From Papio anubis (Eukaryota; Chordata; Mammalia; Primates; Cercopithecidae): a stretch of 64,000 nucleotides of DNA. The number at the start of each line of letters is the position of its first letter. Positions within the stretch are counted from its first letter, which is position 1. The translations under genes and the position numbers were made by a program. The DNA is taken from assembly GCF_008728515.1 (NCBI RefSeq), contig NC_044996.1, positions 119,866,189 through 119,930,188 of the forward strand, in the 5' to 3' direction. The notes under the pieces were generated by a model, which did no database searches, was not told the origin of the DNA, and saw only the letters and a list, made by a program, of their open reading frames with translations. Below, piece after piece: positions 46,440-58,467 of this stretch.

Positions 46440-46535
46440 ACCCCGTCTCTGATGAAACTTTCATTAGTTAAGGAGTTGAACAAGATAAGATCCAAAGTTC
46501 CTCCCAACTCTATTATTCTATAATTTTATGCACAA
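46440..46535 (-). repeat. Possible MIR-family fragment
   Basis: 'gaacaagataagatccaaag' then 'ttcctcccaactctattatt' resembles the antisense MIR-associated 'gatctctaaggtcccttcca' block. Confidence 0.45.
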
Positions 46536-48204
46536 TTCTAAAGAAGTAATTATCAGAATGCAAAAGGAGAAAAAAGTCTATCCAATAAGCATAAAGAAAA
46601 AAATGTTATTTCATTATATTAAAAATGAATGGCTAGATGACCTAGGAAGGAATGAAGGAGATGGCAATAGTTTTATTAGCAGTGTAAGGGAAGTAAAGGG
46701 CATTATATAATTAACATACTGAACTGTTTTCATATTTAATCGTTATATCAGAATGGCCAGCAACTTCAACTCAGGTCATTCTCTGCATCCCTAATGGGTC
46801 ATAGCACATGTAATATTAATTATAGTCATTAAGTGAGAAGTCTCTATAACGCCTTCAACTTAGGGTCTCTCCCACACAAAGCTAAAGAAAAGGATCTTCA
46901 GACAGACATTTACATTCCTTTGCTCTTGATTCAGCTTTTGTCTTAATAAGAGGGAAATAATTACAGGGCTACAATATGTCACTCTTTTGAAGAGTTACTT
47001 AGAGGACGGTACTGATACCTACTCCCATTTACCTAATCCCACTCTACTTTTAGGTGATTCATTTATAATCCCATGGGTAAAATAGGGTAAAGGCTATTAT
47101 TCTGGAGTTTCTCCAAATTGTGAGAAAATATAGGTCAATCTTTGCAGTTTGAAGTTTCAGAATATCGAATTTTCATTACTTGAAGTAATGGACTGGCCTA
47201 ATAAGTAGGTAATTTCCATATTATCTTTGGGGTTTAGTTCATTTAACATCAAAAGAAACAAGTTTAACTATTTTTTCCACCACCTTTGTTTTTGACTAGT
47301 TTAATTAATACCTGCTGTTTCCAGCTGTGATGTCGCAAAGCATAATATGGTAATTAGTACTCTCTGAGACCTGCACAACTAGAGCCCCTGCCCTGGGTCC
47401 TACTTTAGAGAGACCAGTTCTGGCCCTCTGGGCATGACCCTCTGTGCTGGATGATGAGTCTGAAGGCCCAAGGGTACATGTCCATTTGAAACTCAGTATC
47501 TTCCCTCTCCTGGGATACTGAAGACCTGGAGTTCCCAAAGCCTGCAATAGCTCACCTCCCTGAATCTGGCCTCCCTAAGGTTGGCCATGCTAAAGCATGT
47601 ATGTCCCTAAACCCAAGAGACAGCTGTTTCATAAGGTGTGAAGAGAGTCTAGATAGAATGTCCACACGCCTGTGTGTGGCCCCGCTTCCTGTTAGACACA
47701 GCCAACGATAAGAAGAGGTGAGCTGATGGTCAGAGACCATGAGTTTTACTCTTTCCTTGTGTGGAGCATGCCCTCGCAGAAACCTTGAATGAGAAGCATA
47801 CCAGTCACATTAAAAAATGATTCAAGGCAGTGAAGTCCAAAAGTTAAATCAGACATGCATGGATGGAGGAAAAACTGGGGAGTCTATCAGGCTCCCCAAT
47901 TTTTCATGTTGCCCCTTCTTTCTCCTCCCTCCTCTACCAACTGGGAAGAAGGCTGCTGAATATTGTGCCTCTAACCTCCTAGGGTCACAAAGAGGAAACA
48001 GCAACACCAGAGAATTCCTGATCCTTCTTCCCCTCAACCTCTGTGTTGAAACCCCAAACCTGAAAAAAAGGAATTGCAGAATCCAAATCTATCTTCTTCT
48101 CAATTACTTCCTTCAATCTCCCCCTTCCCCCTTCTGAGTCAAAAACAAAACCAGGATCATTGAGCATTTTTTTGTGCTTAACACAAGAAATAGCTACAGA
48201 CTGG
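46536..48204. other. Unassigned sequence, slightly GC-richer centre
   Basis: The 47290-48140 part is less AT-rich than its surroundings and has several 60-106-codon frames on both strands, none with a recognised domain. No repeat family recognised. Confidence 0.4.
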
Positions 48205-48340
48205 GGATACAGGAGGCTGCTGGATTCCAATTAACTTCACCACTTAGCTTTGATTGCTGTGATACTCTGGATGAACTCACTCTTTATTAGTAAATAGGGG
48301 TGAGGATCTTAAAGACTAATGATGGCACTGATTGTAGCTA
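48205..48340 (-). repeat. MIR, antisense
   Basis: 'ctgctggattccaattaact' , 'cttagctttgattgctgtga' and 'tattagtaaataggggtgag' follow the antisense MIR 'ccacttactagctgtgtgac' to 'gtaaaatgggg' order. Confidence 0.65.
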
Positions 48341-49039
48341 TACAATACGGCCCAGATGTTTCTACACTTACTGCTTCCTTTCCTTGACCCTCTTTCCTGT
48401 AATTACTAGATAAAAGATGCAAATATGGCATTCAGGAAACCTGAAGCAAACCCAAGCTACTGAGATGGTTAAAGACTAAACTTTGAATATTTGTCTTATA
48501 CTCAGATTTCACAAGTTACATTAACACATAAGAGAGACACTAGAAGGGGAAAAAAGGCCATACTGCATACTTGAAAGTAAGAATAGGGGAAAAATAAGAC
48601 ACATTTAACATGTACAATTGTTTGATATCTAAGCCAAATCTTGATGAGAAAGCCATACTCTACCATAAAGCAAGGTCATGTATCACAAAATCACCCATAG
48701 AAAATAACCCATGAGGGCTGTGCAGGGAACAAAGTACATACATATATCATCCATTTTAAGCTGATCTTACTGATCAGTCATCTCTTCCACAGTATAGAAA
48801 TTTCATTTATCACTTCCATTTCTCTAAATGAATTTCCTCCCTACCATAGAATTTGTGCTGGGGAATCATAGAAGTGATTTAGTCTATCTAGAATTGCAAT
48901 CAGATTTCTTTGCATATGGTAAAAGTTCTTACAAAACTAATAGATCAAAAACTAATTACAATGTAAGCCTCAGAATAAGCTACAGAGATTAAAAAAAAAA
49001 AAGAGAGAGGGAAGGTTGCTAGTACTCACCAAATCTGGT
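48341..49039. other. Unassigned sequence
   Basis: Nothing recognised apart from an A run near 48990-49001. Confidence 0.4.
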
Positions 49040-49430
49040 TCCTTTCTTCTTCCTGCGTACCCTGCCCCTCTTGCAGTTAGGCAGGACCATGTGATTAATT
49101 CTGGCAAATGGACTGTGAGTGGAAAGAAATGGAAGAGACATGTTTCAATTTCATACTAAGGCAGTGAGAAAGTCTTACATTATCCTTCTCTTGTGACTGT
49201 CTTCAGCAAATAAAAAGGCCATGTTGTAAAGATGGAATCACAAGATGGCATCTGCTTGGATTCCTAAGTCACTCCCTACTGGAAGGAAGCTTTTCTGGAG
49301 AATCTCTAGAACTGCAGCAGACCTCATGTGAGTAAAAATAGCCACTGAGATGTAGAAGAATTTTTTTCTTATTAATTCAGCACTGTCTATCCTAACTAGG
49401 ATACATATGTTACCGATGTAAGTATACCTA
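49040..49430 (+). repeat. MaLR-like LTR, diverged
   Basis: 'aggaccatgtgattaattct' then 'ggcaaatggactgtgagtgg' parallels the MLT1-type 'ggccatgtgactaagttctggccaatg' block. The end near 'ctatcctaactaggata' is LTR-like. Edges uncertain. Confidence 0.5.
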
Positions 49431-49510
49431 ATGTATTAGAGGTGATCTTTAATCCTAAGTAATCCTTAGACCAATAGATCATTGAGTTGATTTGATAGCA
49501 TATGTAACAT

Positions 49511-49552
49511 ATGTGTGTGTGTGTGTGTGTGCGTGCGCGCGTGTGTGTGTGG
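49511..49552 (+). repeat. (TG)n with (GC) core, Z-DNA-prone
   Basis: About 42 bases of strictly alternating purine-pyrimidine: TG repeats, then GCGTGCGCGCGTG, then TG repeats. Confidence 0.9.
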
Positions 49553-49879
49553 CTGAATTTTGATATCCCTAGTCCAAAATAAGTCTTTAAAATTTATTAA
49601 ATTTACTTACCTTGACTGAAATTTAATTTGAGGACCTACTAGTTAGAATTACCCTAGGGAGTTTCTGGCATCACACACCAAATCATTGAATCATATTTTG
49701 CCTGAAAAAGAAGAAAGGAAAAGCCTAAGATAGTCTAACACGTTAGTCCTATATTTTTTCTGCCCCAGATCCACAAATATACCTTGCCCTTTCACAAACA
49801 AGTACACACACAGGCATACAGAGACACAGAAACAGATGTACTACCCACTCTATGCCAGAGCTCTGCTAAGTGCTTAAGA
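49553..49879. other. Unassigned sequence
   Basis: Nothing recognised. A short CA-rich patch lies near 49802-49815. Confidence 0.4.
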
Positions 49880-50275
49880 ACACAGAGTTAAATAAGACAT
49901 GGTCACTACTGTTAAGGAGGAAGTAGAAATAAAAACCATGAAAAGATTATGATAGAGTGTAATAAGATCTTTTATCCAGGCTACAATTGGAGCTCAGTAG
50001 AAGGAGAACCTAATTCTACCCAAAGGAAGACAAAGATGCCCTCACAGAAGAGATGACAGAAGCTGAGTAATGAAGGGAATAAGAATTTTCCAGGTAGACA
50101 AGGAGTAGAAGTGTATTCCAGGAAAAAGCACAGTACATGAAAATGTATCAAGTCACAAAAGAACTCCCCAAGTATTTAGATTGGCTGAAATGTAGTGTGC
50201 TTGTAGGGGTAATTGTGGGATGCAAGTTAAAAGAGCAAGTCAAAGAGGATCACAAGGCACATTTTAAGCCAGGTT
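49880..50275 (-). repeat. L2 LINE, antisense, left part
   Basis: 'cagagttaaataagacatgg' , 'cctcacagaagagatgacag', 'aagaattttccaggtagaca' follow antisense L2. It is split by the next LTR. Confidence 0.65.
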
Positions 50276-50872
50276 CTTTCAGTTATCTATTGCTGCATAA
50301 CAAGCCACTTCAAAACTCAGTGGCTTAAAACAACAGTTCATTATTATTTTTTTGGAAGCACCACAGTTCATTATTACCTGTTCTGTTTCTTTGGGTTGAC
50401 CAGGCTCAGCTCTGTGGTTCTATTTTGAGGTCTATGATGTTGCAATGAAATGTTGGCTGGGGCTGCAGTTCATCTGAAAGCTCAGTCAATTCTGCTGGAG
50501 GTTCAAAATTGCTCAGTCACATGGCTGGCAATTGATGCTGTGAGTACAGCTGGAGCTATCAACTGAAGCACATACACATAGCCCCTCCACATGGCTTGGA
50601 CTTCTCACATGGTAGCTGGGTTATAAGAAGGAGTCTTCTCATATCATAGTAGCTGGGTTGTAAGAAGGAGTGTCCCCAGAGTAATTGGTCCAAGAAACAG
50701 AAAGTATAAACAGCCAGTCTCTTAACTTCTGGGTCCAGAAAATAGAACAGGATTACTTCAGTCATAATTTTGGTAAAACAGTCACAGAGCCCATTCCCTA
50801 TTTAATGGGAGTGAACATAGACCCCATTTCTCAGTGGGAAAAGTATCAAAGTATATGTAGCCATCTTTAGTC
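50276..50872 (-). repeat. MLT1-type LTR, antisense, inside L2
   Basis: 'tcagttatctattgctgcat' and 'cagtggcttaaaacaacagt' are the antisense terminal blocks of older MLT1 LTRs. An internal duplication of 'agttcattatta' (50335-50376) lengthens it, as does a repeated 'gtagctgggttataagaagg' block. Confidence 0.75.
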
Positions 50873-51240
50873 CGTCACACAGGGCAAGATCTTAAACTTT
50901 ATTCTGAAAGCACTAAATGGAAAGCAAACATAGGCCTTTAAACAGGAGACTGATAACACAGAGTTACATTTGAGAAAGATGATGCTAATGGCAGAGAAAG
51001 GAATTTGGTATTGGGGGAGAAGGAGTAGATTCTAAAAGCTCAATTAAGAAGAAATGAGCTCACACGAGAGATCATGAGGGTTTGAAATTGTGATCGCCTC
51101 TATAATGCTGGAGAGGAGAGAATAGAGTCAAAAAATTTGAGGAGACAAAAATGACAGGACTTGGTGACAACTTTGATATAGGGACAAATGAAGTAAAGAG
51201 AATAGACAAAAACCACTCCCAGGCATCTTAATATTTAAGT
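50873..51240 (-). repeat. L2 LINE, antisense, right part
   Basis: 'taaactttattctgaaagca' , 'gagactgataacacagagtt' and 'caggacttggtgacaacttt' continue the antisense L2. Confidence 0.65.
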
Positions 51241-51839
51241 GAGTGGTGATCTCATTATATGAAAAAGATCAGAAAAAGAAACTAGGGTAGTGAGGGGAGC
51301 AAAGGATGAATTATGAATGCAGTTTTACTTTTAAAACTATAAAAACATTTCTTTATAGTTTAAAAAATAAAATTAAGAAAAAATTGTTTTTAATGGAATA
51401 AACATTAGATAATGCATTTCTCAGGACTCAGTAATCTTCTCTATATTAGAAAGCCTAAGTGAGTATTATGGAAGAAATAAATATTTTTTCTTCCTCTTTT
51501 TAAGTTTATCTACAAAGAATTCCTTTGCAAAACTGTCAACATTCTATCACCTGACAGAAATTAAATTTAATAAATCTGCCTATATTAGAAAAATGGATTT
51601 TATAAACTGTAAGTGTCATTAAAAATTAATAGCATCCATTTCCTACAAAGCCCCTACTTTCCATTTTTCTGAGCCATCTTTCAGAATATAATTTGCTTAC
51701 ATTTTGATCATCTACAAATGATTGGCTTTAGCCATTTCAGATGAGCCCCCACTTGAATTCCCCGGCAGCACTAAACTGAGATCAATCATCTCCATAAGTA
51801 TCTACTCAGAGGACCCAGCAGTCTCCACTCACTGCAAAT
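51241..51839. other. Unassigned AT-rich sequence
   Basis: Nothing recognised. Confidence 0.4.
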
Positions 51840-52383
51840 GAAATGCTAGCTATAAGAATAGAGAGTCCAGAAATAATCCATGTATCTGTAATCAATTGAT
51901 TTTTGACAAAAATACCAAAAAACCACAATGAGGCAAGGGTAGTTTCCTCAATAAATGATGCTGGAAAAGAAATATTTATATGTAAAAGAACAAAATGAGA
52001 CCCTCATCTCACAGCATATTCAAAAATCAACTCAAAATGAATTAGACAATTAAACTGGAGACCTGAAACTGTAAAACTACTAGAAGAAAACATAAAAGAA
52101 AGCCTCTGTGACATTGGTCTGTGGAAAAAAAAAAAACGTTTTGGATATGACTCCAAAAGTACAGGCAACAAAAGCAAAAATAGACGGGTGGGATTACATA
52201 AAACTAAAAACCTTCTGCACAGCAAAGAAAACAATCAAAAGAGTGAATAGACAACCTGTGGAATGGGAGAAAATATTTGCAAACCATATATCTGATAAAG
52301 GATTAATAGCCAAAATATATAAGGAATTCAAACAACTCAATAGCAACAAAAATGAACGACCTGATTTAAAAAATAGACAAAGA

Positions 52384-52408
52384 TGGGAGGCCAGGGTGGG
52401 AGGATCAC
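52384..52408 (+). repeat. Alu-like 25-base filler at an L1 deletion
   Basis: The text GGGAGGCCAGGGTGGGAGGA then TCACT matches the Alu 'ggaggccgaggtgggaggatcac' block and is not L1. L1 ORF2 text before and after it is about 240 bases apart in the consensus. Confidence 0.65.
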
Positions 52409-52599
52409 TGTTGATAGCACTGTAAATTGGTAAGGCCATTATGGAAAACAGTATAGAAGTTCCTCAAAAAATTAAAAGTAGAGCTACTGTATAATCCAAC
52501 AATCCTGCTACTGGGTATATATCCAAAGGAAATGGAGTGAGTATGCCAAAGAGATATCAGGACTACTGTGTTCACTGCGGCAATATTAACAACAGCCAA

Positions 52600-52896
52600 G
52601 GCCGGGCATGGTGACTCACGCCTGTAATCCCAGCACTTTGGGAGGCCGAGGTGGGTGGATTACCTGAGGTCGGGAGTTTGAGACCAGCCTGGCCAACATG
52701 GTGAAACCCCGTCTCTACTAAAAATACAAAAAATTAGCTGGGCGTGGTGGCAGGTGCCTGTAATCCCAGCTACTCAGGAGGCTGAGGCAGGAGAGTCACT
52801 TGAACCTGGGAGGCAGAGGTTGCAGTGAGCCAAGATTGCACCACTGCACTCCAGCCTAGGCAATAGAGCCAGACTCTGTCTCAAAGAAAAAAAAAA
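52600..52896 (+). mobile_element. AluS-like element, sense, inside L1MA
   Basis: A full dimer from 'ggccgggcatggtgactcac' to an A tail. L1 text is continuous on either side ('acaacagccaa' then 'caacctaagtgtcc'). Confidence 0.94.
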
Positions 52897-53099
52897 TAGC
52901 AGATACAAAATCAACCTAAGTGTCCAAAAAGGGATGAAAGGATAAAGAAAAGGTGGTATATATACACAACAAAATACTATTCAGCCTTTACAAAGAAGGA
53001 CGATGTCATTTGTGACAACATGAATAAACCTGGAGGACATTATGCTAAATGAAATAAGCCAGACACAGAAAGACAAATATTGCATGATCTCATATACTT

Positions 53100-53121
53100 A
53101 TATATGATATATATCATATAT
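53100..53121. repeat. 22-bp perfect AT palindrome
   Basis: Centred on GATATATATC with ATATAT arms each side; a self-complementary inverted repeat with no spacer, at the left edge of the inserted L1-like block. Confidence 0.85.
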
Positions 53122-53182
53122 ATCTTATTTATTGACTAAAACAACTTTATAGTTATTTAGACTGACTAACTACATCAACTAA

Positions 53183-53425
53183 AATAACTTTATAGAGGCC
53201 TGGAAACTAGTCAAACATCTATAGCAACCAAGCAAACATCAAATCAACAAAAAGCTTCATTCAAAATGTTAGGAAATTTTTGGCTTTTTTTTTTTTTTTT
53301 TTTTTTTCGGTCTTTGCCCACATTCTCCCCAGAACAGTGAATTCAGGAGGAAGTGGCCCAATTCCTGGTTTCCTTCCTTGAGCCAGAAAAAAACAGAAGA
53401 TATTTGCAATATTCTATCCTGTCCA
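53183..53425 (+). repeat. Duplicated L1-5'-region block, copy 1
   Basis: This block within the L1MA 3' UTR matches 55099-55324 at about nine bases in ten by eye, apart from a T run expanded to about 22 (53286-53307). Flanking L1 text resumes at 'catgagatcatacatatacg'. A short partial repeat of its left edge (ACTTTATAG) precedes it. Confidence 0.8.
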
Positions 53426-53698
53426 CATGAGATCATACATATACGAAATCTTTAAAAGTTGTACTCATAAAAGTAAAGAGTAGAATGGTGGTTACCAGAG
53501 GCTTGGTGGGGGTTGGGGGGATAAAGACTGGGGAGATGTTGATCAAAGGATACAAAATTTCAGTTCAATGAGAATAAGTTCAAGAGATCTATTGTACATC
53601 ATGGTGACTATAATTAATAATGATTATTGTATACTTGAAAATTACTAAGAGAGTAGATTTTAAGTGTTTTCACCACAAAAAAATAAGTATGTGAAATA

Positions 53699-53968
53699 GG
53701 CCGGGTATGGTCCCTCAAGCCTGTAATCCCAGCACTTGGGAGGCTGAGGCAGGCGGATCACCTGAGGTCAGGAGTATGGCGAAACTCTGTCTCTACTAAA
53801 AATACAAAAATTAGCCAGGCATGGTGGCGCATGCCTGTAATTCCAGCTACAGGAGGCAGAGGCAGGAGAATCGATTGAACCCAGGAGAAAGAGGTTGCAG
53901 TGAGTGGAGATCGTGCCACTGCACTCCCACCTGGGCGACAGAGTGAGACTCCGTCTCAGAAAAAAAAA
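53699..53968 (+). mobile_element. AluS-like element with internal deletion, sense
   Basis: It starts 'ggccgggtatggtccctcaa', lacks about 25 bases of the left arm between 'ggagt' and 'atggcgaaac', and ends in a short A tail. GAAATA flanks it (53693-53698 and 53969-53974). It sits in the last part of the L1MA copy. Confidence 0.92.
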
Positions 53969-54128
53969 GAAATAATACATATGTTAAATGGCTTGATTTA
54001 GCCATTCCACAATGTATGCTTACATCAAAACATCATGTTGTACAGTCTAAATAGATATATATAATATTATTTGTCAATTAAAATGTAAAGATGAAATAAT
54101 GTTTTATTAAAAAAAGAAATGCTAGCTA

Positions 54129-55007
54129 CAGATACATTTTGAAGAAGCACAAAAACAGCATTGGTACTCCTCCTGCTAGGTGTTACTGCTGCCCCAGATT
54201 GGCTAATGGCAGACCAAATTGAAGCACAGGCCTCACAGAAGCTCCATGCTATTAAAGGAAGCTCTAAATGATCCAGTGTGGTACACATAGTAAGTGTTAA
54301 CTTTTGGATTATACCTACACCATGCTATTGAAATGGTTTGAAGCAAAACCTTTTCATTGGATCTTTATTTTAAAATTGATTTTTCAATTACACATATATT
54401 CTCAGACCTCATCAGCCTGGAGAATTCCATTAACATTAGAAAACTAAATTGTTCTGCATTTTACCATCCCTCTAAGATTTCTAGCCTGATAAAAGTGTCC
54501 CCCACACATTCCACTCTACCATATACTTCTAGCAGTCCCCAAGGGGTTTCTCACATGTAATCATGAGCAACTCCTAACAGTTTGCACTTGATACTATTTC
54601 TTGGATGTCTTGAACCTGCCCCCTTCAGTGGAGACTGCTAAGGCCCCCAGTGGTGACAAAGCTATGTGAAGTTATCTGGCCTCTTCCTCTGTCACCATGG
54701 TTGAACGACTTCCTACTGGATACATACCATTTCTAGTACCATATGGCTTTTACAATCTAGAGCCCTGAATAAATTATATCCCAAATGTCATCTCATTTCC
54801 TCTTGCAAATTGTTTCTTTCAGACCTATCTTGTCTGGCTCTCAGATATACTCATATAGATCTCTGGGTCTAGCTTCTGTGTCAGGCAAAGATATCCAATC
54901 ATTACTACTATATCTCATAAAAGAATATAATTAAGTCTTTGAGACTAGGGAATGAAATTCCATTTCTTTATTCATATTCGTTTTGCTCTGCTTTAAAACT
55001 CATATTC
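54129..55007. other. Unassigned sequence
   Basis: No repeat recognised; frames of 67-73 codons show no domains. Confidence 0.4.
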
Positions 55008-56840
55008 TGAGAGTGACATCAGCAAAATGGCAGACTAGAAAGCTCCAAGTCCTCATTCTTCCATGGAAACATTAAAAAAAAAAAACTATAGATTGATTAA
55101 AATCACTTTATAGAGCCCTGGAAACTAGTTAAACATCTACAGCAACCAAGCAAACACCTAATCAACAAAAAGCTTCACAAAATGGTAGGAAATTTTTGGC
55201 TTTTTTTGGTCTTTGCTCACATTCTCCCAAGAACAGTGAATTCAGGAGGAAGTAGCCCATTTCTTGGTTTCTTTCCTTGAGCCAGAAAAAAAGAGAAGAT
55301 ATTTGCAATGTTCTATCCTGTCCATAGGCTGTTCAAGTGTCTGGTTTCTGTTTGTCTGACTCAGAGCTCAGACAGGAAATAGTGGAATAATTTGGATCTC
55401 AAGCTAGCAGAAGCCAGGGAAGGCAATGGTGGGTGCCATAGTATGTGAAAACTGCAGGAGGATTGCAGACCTTCAGATGCTTCGTGCAAGATACTGTGGG
55501 CAGAGGAATACAGTGGAATATGTAATGCCCTAAAAAAACTGGGATAAGAATCTATGGAAAATTAAAAAATTTTAAAACAGCCATGTATACAGGGGAATTA
55601 AAAAAAAAAAAGGCACACAAATAGGCAGGATGCATGCCCAGAAGAGACCTGAGAATTAAGCCTTCACTCTGGACTAATCCTAAGGCTCAAGGGCCCACTA
55701 ATTAGTGGTGGTCTTTGATGCAAGTCTCAAAGACTGGGAGAAGTGACTATTTTTGCAAATGCCCAATTTTCAACAACAGATCAAAAGGCACAAGAAGAAA
55801 CAGAACAACATGACCCACTCAAAGGAACAAAATAAATCTCCAGAAACTATCTCTGAAGAAATATAGGAATTGTGTTTATTAGACAAATACTTTAAAATAA
55901 TTGACTTAAATATGCTCAAACACCTGTAAGAACTGAAGAAAATCAGGAGAATGATATATAAACAAAATAAGAATATCAACAAAGAGATAGAAATTATTTC
56001 TAAAGAACAAAACAAATTCTAAAGCTGAAAAGTACAATCGCTGGATTGAAAAATTCACTGTAAGAGTTTAACAGCAGACTCAAACAGGTAGAAGAAAGCA
56101 TCAGTGAACCTGAAGATAGGTCCTTGAAATTATTGAATCTGAGGAGCAAAAATAATGAAGAAAAGTAAAGACCCTAAAAGATTCATGGGACACCATCAAG
56201 TAGGCCAAATACACATTAGGGGGGAATACTTCAAAAATCATTTTATGAGGCCTGCATTAACCTGATACCAAAACCAGACAAAACATTACAAGACAACTAG
56301 AGACCAATTTGTCTGACGAATATTGGGGCAAAAATCCTCAACAAAATGCAAGCAAGCTGAATTCAACAACAATGCATTAAAAGTATTATATACCATGACA
56401 TTTACACCTGGAATGCAAGGATATTTCAATATCTGAAATCAATCAATGTGATATATCACATTAACAGAATGAAGGGGGAAAAAAAAACCACATGATCATT
56501 TCAAATGATGCTGAAAAAGCATTTGACAAGATTCAATACCCATTCATAATAGAGACACACAAAAATGAGGAACAGAAGGAAATTACCCCTAAATAATAAA
56601 AGTTATATATACAGAGTCCACAGCTATCATCACACTCAGTGGTGAAAGACTGGAAGATTTTCCTTTAAGATCAGGAACAAGACAGAAATGCCTGCTCCTG
56701 CAACTTCTATTCAAAATAGTATAAGAAGTCCTAGCCCAAACAATTAGGCAAGTATAAAAATAAAAGGCATTCGATTCAGAAAGGAAGAAGTAAAATTATC
56801 TCTGTTCACAGATAATATAATCTTATATAGATAAAACCCA
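55008..56840 (+). mobile_element. L1M/L1PB-like LINE-1, 5' half, degenerate
   Basis: The 5' region begins 'tgacatcagcaaaatggcag'. An ORF1-type region (about 55800-56200) has 'gcatcagtgaacctgaagat' and 'gacaccatcaagtaggcc'. From about 56225 the text jumps to ORF2 reverse-transcriptase sequence ('aacctgataccaaaaccaga' to 'ctctgttcacagataatata'). A large internal deletion separates the two. Stops are numerous; no function. Confidence 0.75.
55099..55324 (+). repeat. Duplicated L1-5'-region block, copy 2
   Basis: Counterpart of 53183-53425, here in continuous L1 5'-region context, so this is the likelier original location or a second member of the family. Confidence 0.8.
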
Positions 56841-56954
56841 TATTTTATTATGCCAATTTTATTCCCATGAGTTTCTCTCTCCTGAATTGTGTAGTTGGTC
56901 ACTATAGTTCCAAATGACCAATTTGTGTTTTTCCCCACAAACAGTTTCTCTGTA

Positions 56955-57381
56955 TGTATTAGTCAGCGGTCCCTAAAGAGACAGAACTAATAGGATATAT
57001 GAAGGGGAGATTATTATTAACTTACATGATCACAAGGTCCCACAATAGGCTGTCTGCAAGCTTGAGGAGCAAGGAGAGCCAGTCCGAGTCTCAAAACTGA
57101 AGAACTTGGAGTCCAGTGTTTGAGGGCAGGAAGCATCCAGCACAGGAGAAAGATATAGGCTGGGAAGCTAGGCCAATCTCGCCTTTTCACGTTTTTCTGC
57201 CTGCTTTATATTCGCTGGCAGCCAATTAGATTGTGCCCACCAGATTAAGAGTGGGTCTGCCTTCCCCAGCCCACTGACTCAAATGTTAATCTCCTTTGGC
57301 AACACCCTCACAGACACACCCAGGATCAATACTTTGCATCCTTCAATCCAATCAAGTTGACACTCAATATTAACCATCACA
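56955..57381 (-). repeat. ERVL/MaLR-type solo LTR, antisense
   Basis: Antisense LTR from TGTATTAGTCAGCGG to TTAACCATCACA, containing 'acagaactaataggatatat' and 'tcaagttgacactcaatatt'. Flanks CTGTA (56950-56954) and GTGTA (57382-57386) differ at one base and are a probable 5-base duplication. Subfamily not assigned. Confidence 0.85.
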
Positions 57382-57599
57382 GTGTATTTACCTTAACTTC
57401 AATGTTTGGTTTCTGTCTACTTGACCTTCTGGCAAACACTAAAAAATAAAGAGTTCACAAGTAAACTAAAAAGTACAGAGGTATGTTATTGCCTGCCAAT
57501 GGCTATATCAGAGTTAACGGCAATCTGCATAAAATATTGATAAATGACTTGATATATGTTTTTAAATGACAGTGATAAGGCATGCCACAACTCCACATG

Positions 57600-58030
57600 C
57601 AAATGAATCCCTTTGGGAGGCCCCTCACAACCTGGCTAGCCTTTTTGTTCAGCCTTATCTCTATCAGACTAGACTTCCCATAGATAGCCCCAAGCATACC
57701 TGGACTAAAATAATGCCTTTGTTTTTGCTTTCTTTTACCTGAAAAATTTTCCTCCACTTTCCCTTTTCAGTGAACCTCTTCTACTCTTCCCTCCTGATCC
57801 ACCTCAAATTCTGCCTTCTCTTTCAAGGGTTCCCTGCCTGCTAGTAATACTTTTTATATGTCTCTATTATAATATTTATCCCTATTGCCCTGTAATTAAC
57901 CACCTAAGGTTGACCTCTCCCCATAAACTATAAAACTCTCAAATGCAGGGAACATGTAGGCATTTTTGTATGCTGTATAATTAGATTAATTCTGCCTCAC
58001 AATAGACCTTCAATAAATGTAGTTGGTTTA
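57600..58030 (+). repeat. L2 3' end, sense
   Basis: 'cacaacctggctagcctttt' , 'caagggttccctgcctgcta' and 'agaccttcaataaatgtagt' are L2 landmarks. Confidence 0.75.
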
Positions 58031-58036
58031 TTTGAT

Positions 58037-58262
58037 GAAATAGCTAATATTTATTGAACACATTTATTTAGTATGCTGAGAGCTTTTTCCCTATCATTTT
58101 ATTTGGACCTTGCAAAAAACCCTGTGAGGGGAAAAGTATGCCTGTTTTACAGACAAGTAAACTAGGGTTTGTGGGAGCTAAGAAACTTGGCCAAGATCTC
58201 AAAACTCTAGTGTTAGAGCCAAGATTTGATCCAAGGTCTCCATCACTCCAAAATCCACTCAT
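58037..58262 (+). repeat. MIR, sense, nearly full length
   Basis: 'gctaatatttattgaacaca' , 'tgttttacagacaagtaaac' and 'gttagagccaagatttgatc' span most of MIR. Confidence 0.9.
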
Positions 58263-58325
58263 TTAATTATTATGCATATGCACAGGCATATATGTACTAT
58301 ATGTGTACATACACATACAAATACT

Positions 58326-58440
58326 GTCTATGGAAAAGTTGAGTAATTGCAACAGAAACCATATGGCCTGCAGAGTTTAACATATTTACTATTTAGTCCA
58401 TTGCAAAAGAAAAGTTTTCCAACTCCTGATCTAAAGAGGA
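58326..58440 (+). mobile_element. hAT-type nonautonomous fragment
   Basis: 'aagttgagtaattgcaacag' , 'ccatatggcctgcagagttt' and 'aagttttccaactcctgatc' belong to the same family as 39197-39425. It lies just left of the L1 insertion site. Confidence 0.7.
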
Positions 58441-58467
58441 AAGTGAATAGGATCAGAAAGACTAATT

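Larger units (their letters stand above)
51853..54115 (+). mobile_element. L1MA-like LINE-1, 5'-truncated, with exact 13-bp TSD
   Basis: The insertion starts in ORF2 ('agaatagagagtccagaaat') and ends with the L1MA 3' terminus ('aacatcatgttgtacagtct') and an A-rich tail. GAAATGCTAGCTA is at 51840-51852 and 54116-54128. It was later interrupted by Alus at 52600 and 53699 and by foreign L1-like sequence at about 53110-53430. About 240 bases of ORF2 are deleted at 52381-52404 and replaced by Alu-like bases. Non-coding. Confidence 0.93.
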
